NCBI RefSeq assembly: GCF_001905905.1
Contig: NZ_LIVT01000005.1
Coordinates: 310,001-374,000, forward strand
Reading direction: 5' to 3'
Source: Streptomyces sp. CB02366
GTDB taxonomy: Bacteria > Actinomycetota > Actinomycetes > Streptomycetales > Streptomycetaceae
DNA length: 64,000 bases
The notes beneath the pieces are model-generated. The model was given only the letters and a program-made list of their open reading frames with translations. It was not told the origin of the DNA and searched no databases. How positions within the stretch are numbered: the first letter of the stretch is position 1; each line of letters begins with the position of its first letter. A program made the translations under genes and the position numbers. Shown here piece after piece: positions 26,600 through 41,316 of this stretch.

Positions 26600-27184
26600 A
26601 TGGACGCACAGCACGACGGCACCGGCAACGCGGCGCGCCCCGTTCTCGAGGCCCCCGACATCGCCCGTGTCCTGACCCGTATCGCCCACGAGATCGTCGA
26701 ACGCGCCAAGGGCGCCGACGACGTGGTGCTCCTCGGCATCCCGACGCGGGGGGTCTTCCTCGCCCGCCGGCTGGCCGACAAGCTGGAGCAGATCACCGGC
26801 CGGAAGACGCCGGTCGGATCGCTCGACATCACCATGTACCGCGACGACCTGCGGCTCCGCCCGGCGCGTGCCCTGGCCCGCACCGACATCCCCGGCGAGG
26901 GGATCGAGGGCGGCCTGGTCGTCCTGGTCGACGACGTGCTCTTCTCCGGCCGCACCATCCGGGCCGCCCTCGACGCGCTCGGGGACATCGGCCGCCCCCG
27001 GGCGGTGCAGCTCGCGGTCCTCGTCGACCGCGGCCACCGCGAACTCCCGATCCGCGCGGACTACGTCGGCAAGAACCTCCCCACGTCGCTGCGGGAGACG
27101 GTCAAGGTCCAGCTCGCCGAGGAGGACGGCCGCGACGCCGTGCTGCTCGGCGTCAAGCAGACCGCCCCCGCGGACCCGCGGTAG
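26600..27184 (+). CDS. pyrR: PyrR bifunctional regulator / uracil phosphoribosyltransferase
   Basis: A 194-residue phosphoribosyltransferase-fold protein that senses UMP and binds pyr mRNA. The PRPP-binding motif VVLVDDVLFSGRTIRAALDAL is complete, and GIPTRGVFLARRLA, SLDITMYRDDL and DRGHRELPIRADYVGKNLPTS are family hallmarks. The start ATG at 26600 has AAGGAGG 9 nt upstream. It heads the operon pyrR-pyrB-pyrC-PH-carA-carB-pyrD-pyrF. Its own mRNA carries a PyrR-type hairpin directly before the SD. Confidence 0.96.
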   Translation: MDAQHDGTGNAARPVLEAPDIARVLTRIAHEIVERAKGADDVVLLGIPTRGVFLARRLADKLEQITGRKTPVGSLDITMYRDDLRLRPARALARTDIPGEGIEGGLVVLVDDVLFSGRTIRAALDALGDIGRPRAVQLAVLVDRGHRELPIRADYVGKNLPTSLRETVKVQLAEEDGRDAVLLGVKQTAPADPR

Positions 27185-27278
27185 CCCGAACCCTCCCGTA
27201 CGCCCTTTCGGGGGCCGTACGGCGGCTCCCGTGCGCCCGCATGCCTGAAACTCCCTCCAGCCCCCCGGAGTACCCCAG

Positions 27279-28265
27279 ATGAAGCGCCACCTCATCTCGG
27301 CCGCCGACCTCACCCGCGACGACGCCGTCCTGATCCTCGACACCGCCGAGGAGATGGCCCGGGTCGCGGACCGGCCGATCAAGAAGCTCCCCACCCTGCG
27401 CGGCCGTACCGTCGTCAACCTCTTCTTCGAGGACTCGACCCGTACCCGGATCTCCTTCGAGGCGGCCGCCAAACGGCTCTCCGCCGACGTCATCAACTTC
27501 TCCGCCAAGGGCTCCTCGGTCTCCAAGGGCGAGTCCCTGAAGGACACCGCGCTGACCCTGGAGGCGATGGGCGCCGACGCCGTCGTCATCCGGCACGGCG
27601 CCTCCGGCGCCCCCTACCGGCTCGCCACCTCCGGCTGGATCGACGGGGCCGTGGTCAACGCCGGGGACGGCACCCACGAGCACCCCACCCAGGCCCTGCT
27701 GGACGCCTTCACCGTGCGCCGCCGCCTCGTCGGGGCCGACGCCGGACTCGGCCGCGACCTCGAAGGCCGCCGCATCACGATCGTCGGCGACATCCTGCAC
27801 AGCCGCGTCGCCCGCTCCAACGTCCACCTCCTCACCACCCTCGGCGCGCACGTCACCCTGGTGGCCCCGCCCACCCTGGTGCCCGTGGGCGTCGAGCAGT
27901 GGCCCTGCGAGGTCAGCTACAGCCTCGACGACGTGCTGGCGACGTCCGACGCGGTGATGATGCTGCGTGTGCAGCGCGAGAGGATGAACGCCGCCTACTT
28001 CCCGACCGAGCGCGAGTACTCCCGCCGCTACGGCCTGGACGGCGAGCGGATGGCGAGGATGCCCGAGCACGCCGTCGTCATGCACCCCGGCCCGATGGTC
28101 CGCGGTATGGAGATCACCGCCGAGGTGGCCGACTCCGACCGCTGCACCGTCGTCGAGCAGGTCGCCAACGGCGTCTCCATCCGCATGGCCGTGCTCTACC
28201 TGCTGCTCGGCGGCTCCGACACCGCGCTGTCCGCCGCCCCCGCCCGTACCGAGGAGAACAAGTGA
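27279..28265 (+). CDS. pyrB: Aspartate carbamoyltransferase catalytic subunit
   Basis: A 328-residue enzyme that joins carbamoyl phosphate to aspartate, the first committed step of pyrimidine synthesis. The carbamoyl-phosphate signature FFEDSTRTRISFE, KGSSVSKGESLKDT, HPTQALLDAFT and MHPGPMVRG are all present. There is no pyrI regulatory gene, as expected for Gram-positive operons. It begins 94 bp after pyrR and ends just before pyrC. Confidence 0.97.
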   Translation: MKRHLISAADLTRDDAVLILDTAEEMARVADRPIKKLPTLRGRTVVNLFFEDSTRTRISFEAAAKRLSADVINFSAKGSSVSKGESLKDTALTLEAMGADAVVIRHGASGAPYRLATSGWIDGAVVNAGDGTHEHPTQALLDAFTVRRRLVGADAGLGRDLEGRRITIVGDILHSRVARSNVHLLTTLGAHVTLVAPPTLVPVGVEQWPCEVSYSLDDVLATSDAVMMLRVQRERMNAAYFPTEREYSRRYGLDGERMARMPEHAVVMHPGPMVRGMEITAEVADSDRCTVVEQVANGVSIRMAVLYLLLGGSDTALSAAPARTEENK

Positions 28266-28267
28266 CC

Positions 28268-29554
28268 ATGAGCAAGACCATCATCCGCGGCGCGCGGATC
28301 CTCGGCGGCGAGCCCGCGGACGTCCTGATCGACGGCGAGACCATCGCCGAGGTCGGCACCGGCCTCGACGCCGACGGCGCCACCGTCGTCGAAGCCGAGG
28401 GCCGGATCCTGCTGCCCGGCCTGGTCGACCTCCACACCCACCTGCGCGAGCCCGGCCGCGAGGACTCCGAGACCGTCCTCACCGGCACCAGGGCCGCCGC
28501 CATCGGCGGCTTCACCGCCGTGCACGCCATGGCCAACACCTTCCCCGTCGCCGACACCGCCGGCGTCGTCGAGCAGGTCTGGCGGCTCGGCAGGGAGTCC
28601 GGCTACTGCGACGTCCAGCCCGTCGGCGCCGTCACCGTGGGCCTGGAGGGCAAGCAACTCGCCGAACTCGGCGCGATGCACGACTCCGCCGCCGGGGTGA
28701 AGGTCTTCTCCGACGACGGCAAGTGCGTCGACGACGCGGTGATCATGCGCCGCGCCCTGGAGTACGTGAAGGCCTTCGACGGCGTCGTCGCCCAGCACGC
28801 CCAGGAGCCGCGCCTCACCGAGGGCGCCCAGATGAACGAGGGCGTCGTCTCCGCGGAACTCGGGCTCGGCGGCTGGCCCGCCGTAGCCGAGGAATCGATC
28901 ATCGCCCGCGACGTCCTCCTCGCCGCCCACGTCGGCTCCCGCGTCCACATCTGCCACCTCTCCACCGCCGGCTCCGTGGAGATCGTCCGCTGGGCCAAGT
29001 CCAAGGGCTGGAACGTCACCGCCGAGGTGACCCCCCACCACCTCCTCCTCACCGACGAGCTGGTCCGCACCTACGACCCGGTCTACAAGGTGAACCCGCC
29101 GCTGCGCACCGAGGCCGACGTCCTGGCCCTGCGCGAGGCGCTCGCCGACGGCACGATCGACTGCGTCGCCACCGACCACGCCCCGCACCCGCACGAGGAC
29201 AAGGACTGCGAGTGGGCCGCCGCGGCCATGGGCATGGTGGGGCTGGAGACCGCGCTCTCGGTCGTCCAGCAGACGATGGTGGACACCGGCCTGATCGACT
29301 GGGCGGGGGTGGCCGACCGCATGTCCTTCCGCCCCGCCGCCATCGGCCGGCTGGAGGGACACGGCCGCCCCGTCTCGGCGGGTGAGCCCGCCAACCTCAC
29401 CCTGGTCGATCCGGCATACCGTGGAGCCGTGGACCCCGCGGGCTTCGCGTCCCGCAGCCGCAACACCCCCTACAAGGGCCGTGAGCTGCCGGGCCGCGTC
29501 ACCCACACCTTCCTGCGGGGCCGTGCCACGGTCGTCGACGGGAAGCTCGCGTGA
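28268..29554 (+). CDS. pyrC: Dihydroorotase
   Basis: A 428-residue zinc amidohydrolase that closes carbamoyl-aspartate to dihydroorotate. The first metal pair HTHLREPGRED is at about residues 58-68; later ligands lie in VHICHLSTAGS and ATDHAPHPHEDK. It is the multi-domain type I form. The start may be ATG 28268 or, two codons earlier, GTG 28262, which overlaps the pyrB stop; GAGGAG lies at 28251-28256. Its stop overlaps the next GTG. Confidence 0.96.
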   Translation: MSKTIIRGARILGGEPADVLIDGETIAEVGTGLDADGATVVEAEGRILLPGLVDLHTHLREPGREDSETVLTGTRAAAIGGFTAVHAMANTFPVADTAGVVEQVWRLGRESGYCDVQPVGAVTVGLEGKQLAELGAMHDSAAGVKVFSDDGKCVDDAVIMRRALEYVKAFDGVVAQHAQEPRLTEGAQMNEGVVSAELGLGGWPAVAEESIIARDVLLAAHVGSRVHICHLSTAGSVEIVRWAKSKGWNVTAEVTPHHLLLTDELVRTYDPVYKVNPPLRTEADVLALREALADGTIDCVATDHAPHPHEDKDCEWAAAAMGMVGLETALSVVQQTMVDTGLIDWAGVADRMSFRPAAIGRLEGHGRPVSAGEPANLTLVDPAYRGAVDPAGFASRSRNTPYKGRELPGRVTHTFLRGRATVVDGKLA

Positions 29555-30159
29555 CTACTCTGACCCCCCTGTACCACCTGGCCGCCGAGCAGAAGTCGGC
29601 GGAAGTGACGGACTGGGCCGCCCGCATCGCCTGGGTGATCGGCCTGCTCGTCCTCATCGCCCTCGTCTACTGGCTGATGCGCCAGGGCTGGAAATGGCGC
29701 GCCAGCCTCCAGTCCGGTCTGCCGGAGCTGCCCCAGGCCCCCGAGGACTTCGCCTCCGACGAGCCGCTGCTGACGCTCCGGGGGCGCTACCACGCCTCCA
29801 CCACCGCCGGGCAGTGGCTCGACCGGATCGTCGCCCACGGGCTGGGCGCCCGCAGCCGTACCGAGCTGACGCTCACCGCCCGCGGCCTGCGCGTCGAGCG
29901 CCCCGGGGCCGCCGACTTCTTCGTCCCGGCCGACGCCCTGCGCGAGGCCCGCCTCGACAAGGCGCTCGCGGGCAAGGTCCTCCCCGAGGGCGGCCTGCTG
30001 ATCATCACCTGGGCGCACGGCGGGACGCTGATCGACTCCGGCTTCCGCTCCGACCGCGCCGCCGAGCACCAGGCCTGGGTCGACGCGATCGGCCGGCTCG
30101 CCGGCGCCCCGGCCGCCACGGAACTCACCAGCACCACTACGGAAGGCACCGCACGATGA
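29551..30159 (+). CDS. Membrane-anchored PH-like domain protein of the pyr operon
   Basis: A 202-residue protein with one N-terminal membrane segment (about residues 22-44, ARIAWVIGLLVLIALVYWLM), then a cytoplasmic region resembling a bacterial pleckstrin-homology fold (TLRGRYHASTTAGQWLDRI, ELTLTARGLRVERPGAADFFVPADALREARL). A protein of this kind sits between pyrC and carA in many actinobacteria, mycobacteria included, but no role is known to me. It overlaps pyrC and carA by four bases each, so it is firmly inside the operon. Confidence 0.85.
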   Translation: MTTLTPLYHLAAEQKSAEVTDWAARIAWVIGLLVLIALVYWLMRQGWKWRASLQSGLPELPQAPEDFASDEPLLTLRGRYHASTTAGQWLDRIVAHGLGARSRTELTLTARGLRVERPGAADFFVPADALREARLDKALAGKVLPEGGLLIITWAHGGTLIDSGFRSDRAAEHQAWVDAIGRLAGAPAATELTSTTTEGTAR

Positions 30160-31287
30160 CGATCTCCACCCGGGGGGCCCGCACCCCTGCCGTACTCGTC
30201 CTGGAGGACGGCCGCGCCTTCCGCGGCCGCGCCTACGGGGCCGTGGGGGAGACCTTCGGCGAGGCGGTGTTCTCCACCGGCATGACCGGCTACCAGGAGA
30301 CGCTGACCGACCCCTCGTACCACCGCCAGGTCGTCGTCATGACGGCCCCGCACGTCGGCAACACCGGCGTCAACGACGAGGACCCCGAGTCCGCCCGCAT
30401 CTGGGTCTCCGGCTACGTCGTCCGCGACCCCGCCCGCAAGCCCTCCAACTGGCGCTCGCGGCGCACGCTCGACGAGGAGCTGGCGGCCCAGGGCGTCGTC
30501 GGCATCAGCGGCGTCGACACCCGCGCCCTCACCCGCCACCTGCGCGAGCGCGGCGCCATGCGCGTCGGGATCTTCTCCGGCGAGGCGATCCCCGACGAGG
30601 GCACGCTGCTCGCCAAGGTCCGCCAGGCCCCCGAGATGACCGGCGCCGACCTCTCCGCCGAGGTCGCCACCAAGGAGAGCTACGTCGTCCCCGCGATCGG
30701 CGCGAAGAAGTTCACCGTCGCCGCGATCGACCTCGGCATCAAGGGCATGACCCCGCACCGGATGGCCGAGCGCGGCATCGAGGTCCACGTGCTGCCCGCC
30801 ACCGCCACCCTGGAGGAGGTGTACGCGGTGGAGCCGGACGGCGTCTTCTTCTCCAACGGCCCCGGCGACCCCTCCACCGCCGACCACCCGGTCGCCCTCA
30901 TGCGCGGCGTCCTGGAGCGCTCCACGCCGCTCTTCGGCATCTGCTTCGGCAACCAGATCCTCGGCCGCGCGCTCGGCTTCGGCACCTACAAGCTGAAGTA
31001 CGGCCACCGCGGCATCAACCAGCCGGTGCAGGACCGCACCACCGGCAAGGTCGAGGTCACCGCGCACAACCACGGCTTCGCCGTGGACGCCCCGCTGGAC
31101 AAGGTCTCCGACACCGAGTTCGGCCGCGCCGAGGTCTCCCACGTCTGCCTGAACGACCAGGTGGTCGAGGGCCTCCAGCTCCTGGACCGGCCGGCCTTCA
31201 GCGTCCAGTACCACCCCGAGGCCGCCGCCGGCCCGCACGACGCCGCCTACCTCTTCGACCGCTTCGTATCCCTGATGGAGGACCAGC

Positions 31288-31295
<8 letters not shown>
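30156..31295 (+). CDS. carA: Carbamoyl-phosphate synthase, glutamine-hydrolysing small subunit
   Basis: A 379-residue subunit that releases ammonia from glutamine for CarB. The N-terminal domain has LEDGRAFRGRAYGA and STGMTGYQETLTDPSY. The class I glutamine amidotransferase domain has the nucleophile in FGICFGNQIL and the His-Glu pair in VQYHPEA. ATG at 30156 overlaps the preceding stop, and its end overlaps carB by 8 bp. Confidence 0.97.
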
Positions 31296-34593
<3,298 letters not shown>

Positions 34594-34596
<3 letters not shown>

Positions 34597-34810
34597 GGCG
34601 TGTTTCGAAAGTAGCGTCGTCCGCCCGGAGGGCGGGCTCGGCGGCGTCCGGTGCGTGCGATCGCAAGGCGGAGGGCCGCCCCGATACTGGTGGTATCGGG
34701 GTGGTCCCGACAACGCGGCGAGCGTGCGTGCCGGGCGTCGCCGAGCAGGCGGGACTTTCGCAACACGCCCTAGGGCGTCGCCGAGCAGGCGGGACTTTCG
34801 CAACACGCCC
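34594..34810. mobile_element. MITE-like repeat flanked by TA, with a duplicated right end
   Basis: A non-coding insertion between carB and pyrD. The left end GGGCGTGTTTCGAAAGT (34596-34612) and the right end ACTTTCGCAACACGCCC (34754-34770) are 17-bp inverted repeats with one mismatch. Both are flanked by TA (34594-34595, 34771-34772), the duplication expected of an IS630/Tc1-type transposase. A 38-bp right-end unit occurs twice (34733-34770 and 34773-34810) with TA between. The interior has smaller dyads, such as 34681-34699. No transposase is present, so movement would need one in trans. Confidence 0.7.
34733..34810 (+). repeat. Two identical 38-bp direct repeats separated by TA
   Basis: Each unit begins GGGCGTCGCC and ends ACACGCCC, and carries the right inverted repeat of the MITE-like element. 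The copies look identical base for base by eye. Confidence 0.9.
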
Positions 34811-34896
34811 CAGCCGCCCAGCAGGGGGACACCGGAAACGGTGTCCCCCTCTCCGCGAGCACCCCCGAGCCACCCCGCACCCGAGGACACCTCCCC

Positions 34897-36005
<1,109 letters not shown>

Positions 36006-36009
<4 letters not shown>

Positions 36010-36851
36010 CCCTCGCACCCTTCGGCGCCCGTCTGCGCCACGCCATGGACACCCGCGGGCCGCTCTGCGTCGGCATCGACCCGCACGCCTCCCTGCTCAC
36101 CTCCTGGGGGCTGGACGACGACATCGCCGGCCTGGAGCGCTTCACCCGGACCGTGGTGGAGGCGCTGGCCGACCGGGTCGCCGTCCTCAAACCGCAGTCC
36201 GCGTTCTTCGAGCGCTTCGGCTCGCGCGGCGTCGCCGTCCTGGAGAAGGCCGTCGAGGAGGCGCGTGCGGCCGGCGCGCTCGTCCTGATGGACGCCAAGC
36301 GCGGCGACATCGGGTCCACCATGGGCGCGTACGCGGCGGCCTACCTGGACGAGGACTCCCCGCTCTTCTCGGACGCGGTCACCGTCTCGCCGTACCTGGG
36401 CTTCGGCTCGCTGCGCCCGGCGCTGGACGCCGCCGCCGCCTCGGGCGCGGGCGTCTTCGTCCTCGCCCTCACCTCCAACCCGGAGGGCGCCGAGGTCCAG
36501 CGGGCCGCCGCCGCCGACGGCCGCTCGCTCGCCCAGCTGATGCTCGACCACATGGCCGCCGAGAACGCCGGGGCCGCCCCGCTCGGCTCGGTCGGCGCGG
36601 TGGTCGGCGCGACGCTCGGCGACGCCGGGGTGAACCTGGCGGTCAACGGTCCGCTGCTCGCGCCCGGCATCGGGGCGCAGGGCGCGACCCCCGCGGACCT
36701 CCCGGCGGTGTTCGGCGACGCGGTGGGCAACGTGGTGCCCAGCGTGAGCCGGGGCGTGCTCCGCCACGGCCCGGACGTGTCCGGGCTGCGCGAAGCGGCC
36801 GAACGGTTCGCGGACGAGGTCCGCGACGCCGTGTCCGGCAGCCGACCCTGA
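36006..36851 (+). CDS. pyrF: Orotidine 5'-phosphate decarboxylase, type 2
   Basis: A 281-residue enzyme that makes UMP from OMP. The catalytic Lys is in LMDAKRGDIGSTMGAYAAAYL, and the long form with VTVSPYLGFGSLRPALDAA and the closing GIGAQGATPADL is the type 2 (long) family. GTG at 36006 overlaps the pyrD stop by four bases. The gene ends the pyr operon at a strong terminator 54 nt downstream. Confidence 0.96.
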
Positions 36852-36902
36852 CATGTTTACAGCGCGTTGACGAATTACTGACGGGAAACCTGGTCGTTAT
36901 GC

Positions 36903-36944
36903 CGGAAAAGTCCTGGTCGGCCACAGCTGACCAGGACTTTTCGT
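36903..36944. terminator. pyr operon terminator
   Basis: A stem of 16 pairs (36906-36921 with 36926-36941, one G-U) and loop CACA, flanked by AAAA on one side and TTTT on the other. It is the clearest classical Rho-independent terminator in the window. Confidence 0.92.
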
Positions 36945-37087
36945 CTGTTCTCGCTGACTACGGCGGCCCTGGGCGCTAGTCTCCGTCGAGAGCGGCCGAG
37001 CACAGTGTGTTCTCCGCTCACCTGGTGGGGGCGTCCAGCTTCCCGCCGGTCCGTATCCGACAGATCGACATCCGAGGTGACGTAGGC

Positions 37088-37411
37088 GTGGCTCTTCCGC
37101 CCCTTACCCCTGAACAGCGCGCAGCCGCGCTCGAAAAGGCCGCCGCGGCTCGCCGGGAGCGGGCCGAGGTCAAGAATCGACTCAAGCACTCCGGCGCCTC
37201 CCTCCACGAGGTCATCAAGCAGGGCCAGGAGAACGACGTCATCGGGAAGATGAAGGTCTCCGCACTGCTGGAGTCCCTGCCCGGCGTCGGCAAGGTCCGC
37301 GCCAAGCAGATCATGGAGCGGCTCGGCATCTCCGAGAGCCGCCGGGTCAGGGGTCTTGGCTCCAACCAGATCGCATCCCTGGAGCGTGAGTTCGGCGGCA
37401 GCCCCGCCTGA
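37088..37411 (+). CDS. sihf: Actinobacterial integration host factor (sIHF)
   Basis: A 107-residue basic nucleoid protein. The helix-two-turn-helix LLESLPGVGKVRAKQIMERLGI (about residues 60-82) binds DNA, preceded by the charged helix EKAAAARRERAEVKNRLKHSG. In S. coelicolor sIHF affects nucleoid compaction, sporulation and antibiotic production. The GTG at 37088 with GAGGTGA upstream gives the family length. The frame is open further upstream, but the longer form is not supported. It precedes gmk and rpoZ. Confidence 0.95.
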   Translation: MALPPLTPEQRAAALEKAAAARRERAEVKNRLKHSGASLHEVIKQGQENDVIGKMKVSALLESLPGVGKVRAKQIMERLGISESRRVRGLGSNQIASLEREFGGSPA

Positions 37412-37449
37412 CGTTCTCAGGCACCCCTGAGAACCTGGATAATCGCCCC

Positions 37450-38043
37450 ATGGCTGCAACATCCCGGGGGACGTCCCCCGTACCCCCGGACGTACGTCCG
37501 CGGCTGACCGTGCTCTCCGGCCCCTCCGGGGTCGGCAAGAGCACGGTCGTCGCCCATATGCGCTCCGTGCACCCCGAGGTCTGGCTCTCCGTGTCGGCGA
37601 CGACGCGCAAGCCGCGCCCCGGGGAGCGCGACGGCGTTCACTACTTCTTCGTGGACGACGAGGAGTTCGACAAGCTCATCGCCAACGGCGAGCTGCTGGA
37701 GTGGGCCGAGTTCGCGGGCAACCGCTACGGCACGCCGCGCCGCGCCGTGCTGGACCGCCTGGAGGCCGGCGAGCCGGTCCTCCTGGAGATCGACCTCCAG
37801 GGCGCGCGCCTGGTCCGCCAGTCGATGGCCGACGCGCGCCTGGTCTTCCTGGCCCCGCCGAGCTGGGAGGAGCTGGTGCGCCGGCTCACCGGCCGCGGCA
37901 CCGAGGCCCCCGAGGTCATCGAGCGCCGGCTGGCCGCCGCGAAGGTCGAACTGGCCGCCGAGGCGGAGTTCGACACGACGCTCGTCAACACCTCCGTCGA
38001 GGATGTCGCACGCGAGCTGCTAGCCTTGATGCTTCAGGCCTAG
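37450..38043 (+). CDS. gmk: Guanylate kinase
   Basis: A 197-residue enzyme that phosphorylates GMP to GDP. The P-loop is SGPSGVGKSTVV (about residues 24-35). The GMP-binding segments TRKPRPGERDGVHYFFVDDEEF and EWAEFAGNRYGTPR are intact, and the lid region follows. It starts with ATG; the short Pro/Thr-rich leader (residues 1-17) is typical of actinobacterial Gmk. It is 38 bp after sIHF and 64 bp before rpoZ. Confidence 0.96.
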   Translation: MAATSRGTSPVPPDVRPRLTVLSGPSGVGKSTVVAHMRSVHPEVWLSVSATTRKPRPGERDGVHYFFVDDEEFDKLIANGELLEWAEFAGNRYGTPRRAVLDRLEAGEPVLLEIDLQGARLVRQSMADARLVFLAPPSWEELVRRLTGRGTEAPEVIERRLAAAKVELAAEAEFDTTLVNTSVEDVARELLALMLQA

Positions 38044-38107
38044 ATCTCGCGCGGTCGTTCCCCGATCTCCTTGGTCTTTGATCTACACCCCCTTCGGAAG
38101 GCAGAGA

Positions 38108-38380
38108 GTGTCCTCTTCCATCACCACGCCCGAGGGCATCATCAACCCGCCGATTGATGAGCTCCTCGAGGCCACCGACTCGAAGTACAGCCTGGTGATC
38201 TACGCGGCCAAGCGCGCCCGCCAGATCAACGCGTACTACTCGCAGCTCGGTGAAGGCCTCCTCGAGTACGTCGGTCCGCTCGTCGACACCCACGTGCACG
38301 AGAAGCCGCTGTCGATCGCGCTCCGCGAGATCAACGCCGGTCTGCTGACCTCCGAGGCCATCGAGGGCCCCGCGCAGTAA
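38108..38380 (+). CDS. rpoZ: RNA polymerase omega subunit
   Basis: A 90-residue small subunit that helps assemble beta-prime. The conserved core PPIDELLEATDSKYSLVIYAAKRARQINAYY is present. The GTG at 38108 gives SSSITTPEGIINPP, the length known for Streptomyces; the frame opens 30 bp earlier but without family support. A hairpin follows its stop. Confidence 0.96.
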   Translation: MSSSITTPEGIINPPIDELLEATDSKYSLVIYAAKRARQINAYYSQLGEGLLEYVGPLVDTHVHEKPLSIALREINAGLLTSEAIEGPAQ

Positions 38381-38408
38381 GCGCGTCAGCACCACCGCAC
38401 TCCCACCC

Positions 38409-38437
38409 CAGGCCCGGCGGCCCGTCCGCCGGGCCTG
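38409..38437 (+). terminator. rpoZ terminator
   Basis: A perfect 12-bp stem (38409-38420 with 38426-38437), 5-nt loop, 28 nt after the rpoZ stop. Confidence 0.78.
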
Positions 38438-38554
38438 AGGTGTGTCCGGGGCCGGATGGGCGCGCCGCACGCGGTGAGGCAGCATGGACCGGCAGGCGCA
38501 ACAGGACGTTGCGCCCTCATGTCGCCGTGACGGCGCCGAGTGCGGGGAGACGCA

Positions 38555-39763
38555 GTGGACAAGCCGAAGGTGGTCCTGGGGGTCAGCGGGGGCATCGCCG
38601 CCTACAAGGCGTGCGAGCTGCTGCGGCGGCTGACCGAGTCCGGCCACGACGTACGGGTCGTGCCGACCGCCGCCTCGCTGCACTTCGTGGGGGCGGCCAC
38701 CTGGTCGGCGCTCTCCGGCCACCCGGTCTCCAACGAGGTCTGGCAGGACGTCCACGAGGTCCCGCACGTGCGGATCGGGCAGGAGGCCGACCTCGTGGTG
38801 GTCGCCCCGGCCACCGCGGACATGCTGGCCAAGGCGGCCCACGGGCTCGCCGACGACCTGCTCACCAACACGCTCCTGACCGCGCGCTGCCCGGTGGTCT
38901 TCGCCCCCGCGATGCACACGGAGATGTGGGAGCACCCGGCCACCCAGGAGAACGTCGCCACCCTGCGCCGCCGGGGCGCGGTCGTCGTCGAGCCCGCGGT
39001 CGGCCGGCTCACCGGCGCCGACACCGGCAAGGGCAGGCTGCCGGACCCCGGCGAGATCTTCGAGGTCTGCCGCCGCGTGCTGGCGCGCGGGGTCGCCGAG
39101 CCCGACCTCGCGGGCCGCCACGTGGTGATCAGCGCCGGCGGCACCCGCGAACCGCTCGACCCGGTCCGCTTCCTGGGCAACCGCTCCTCCGGCAAGCAGG
39201 GGTACGCGCTGGCGCGGACCGCCGTGGCCCGGGGCGCCCGGGTCACCCTGATCGAGGCCAACACCGGGCTGGCCGACCCGGCCGGGGCCGACGTCGTGCG
39301 CGTGGGCACGGCCGTCCAGCTCCGCGAGGCCGTGCTGAAGGCCGCCCCCGAGGCGGACGTCGTGGTGATGGCCGCCGCCGTCGCCGACTTCCGCCCCGCC
39401 GAGTACGCCACCGGCAAGATCAAGAAGAAGGACGGCGAGGAGGCCCCCGCCGTCGCCCTGGTCCGCAACCCCGACATCCTCGCCGAGGTCTCCGCCGAGC
39501 GGGCCCGGCCCGGACAGCTGGTCGTCGGGTTCGCCGCCGAGACCGACGACGTCCTGGCCAACGGCCGGACGAAGCTGCGCCGCAAGGGGTGCGACCTCCT
39601 CGTGGTCAACGAGGTGGGGGAGCGCAGGACCTTCGGCGCGGAGGAGAACGAGGCGGTCGTCCTCGCCGCCGACGGCCGGGAGACCCCGGTCCCGTACGGT
39701 CCCAAGGAAGCTCTCGCCGACACGGTGTGGGATCTGGTTTCGGAGAGGTTCCGGACGCGGTGA
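38555..39763 (+). CDS. coaBC: Bifunctional phosphopantothenoylcysteine decarboxylase/synthase
   Basis: A 402-residue flavoprotein of CoA synthesis. The N-terminal CoaC half has GVSGGIAAYKACELL, the active-site His in EVPHVRIG and PAMHTEMWEHPATQ; the last has His where many bacteria have Asn, which I recall as usual for actinobacteria. The CoaB half begins at SAGGTREPLDPVRFLGNRSSGKQG (about residue 190) and includes the KIKKKDGE loop. The GTG at 38555 has GGGGAG upstream; the frame is open five codons earlier. Confidence 0.95.
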   Translation: MDKPKVVLGVSGGIAAYKACELLRRLTESGHDVRVVPTAASLHFVGAATWSALSGHPVSNEVWQDVHEVPHVRIGQEADLVVVAPATADMLAKAAHGLADDLLTNTLLTARCPVVFAPAMHTEMWEHPATQENVATLRRRGAVVVEPAVGRLTGADTGKGRLPDPGEIFEVCRRVLARGVAEPDLAGRHVVISAGGTREPLDPVRFLGNRSSGKQGYALARTAVARGARVTLIEANTGLADPAGADVVRVGTAVQLREAVLKAAPEADVVVMAAAVADFRPAEYATGKIKKKDGEEAPAVALVRNPDILAEVSAERARPGQLVVGFAAETDDVLANGRTKLRRKGCDLLVVNEVGERRTFGAEENEAVVLAADGRETPVPYGPKEALADTVWDLVSERFRTR

Positions 39764-39998
39764 CCCTCCCTCCTCCGGGCGAGCGAAACCCTTCCGTACG
39801 ACGCAAATCGACGGTCGGAGCGGTCGGATCGTCCTACCGGTGCGGTGCGTGGCGCACGTCACGAACCTCCCAAAGAGCGAGACACCTGGCCCGGTCGTCG
39901 GATGCGACCGATAAGCTGGCGGACGGCACGCGCCGAGCGCAGCTCTCGGACGCGCCACCCATGATCAGCCAGCAGCCGCTGCAACCCCAGGGAGCGAT
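39764..39998 (+). other. Leader of metK, no recognised riboswitch
   Basis: This is a 235-bp non-coding stretch. I looked for the cores of the SAM-I and SAM-IV riboswitches and did not find them convincingly. It does contain short GC-rich dyads and must hold the metK promoter. Confidence 0.4.
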
Positions 39999-41207
<1,209 letters not shown>

Positions 41208-41228
41208 GCGAGCGTCCCCGGCAGGACA

Positions 41229-41276
41229 CGGCAGCGGGGCCCGGACACCGAACGCGGTGTCCGGGCCCCGCTGCCG
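41229..41276 (+). terminator. metK terminator
   Basis: A perfect 22-bp stem (41229-41250 with 41255-41276) with loop AACG, 22 nt after the metK stop. Confidence 0.87.
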
Positions 41277-41316
41277 TCCCCCGGCGCTGTCCGCCCCCTC
41301 TGGTAGGAATGCAGCT

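Noticed and set aside
39764..39998. A SAM riboswitch upstream of metK
   Set aside because: I did not find the conserved SAM-I or SAM-IV core; only short GC dyads are present. A covariance-model search would settle it.
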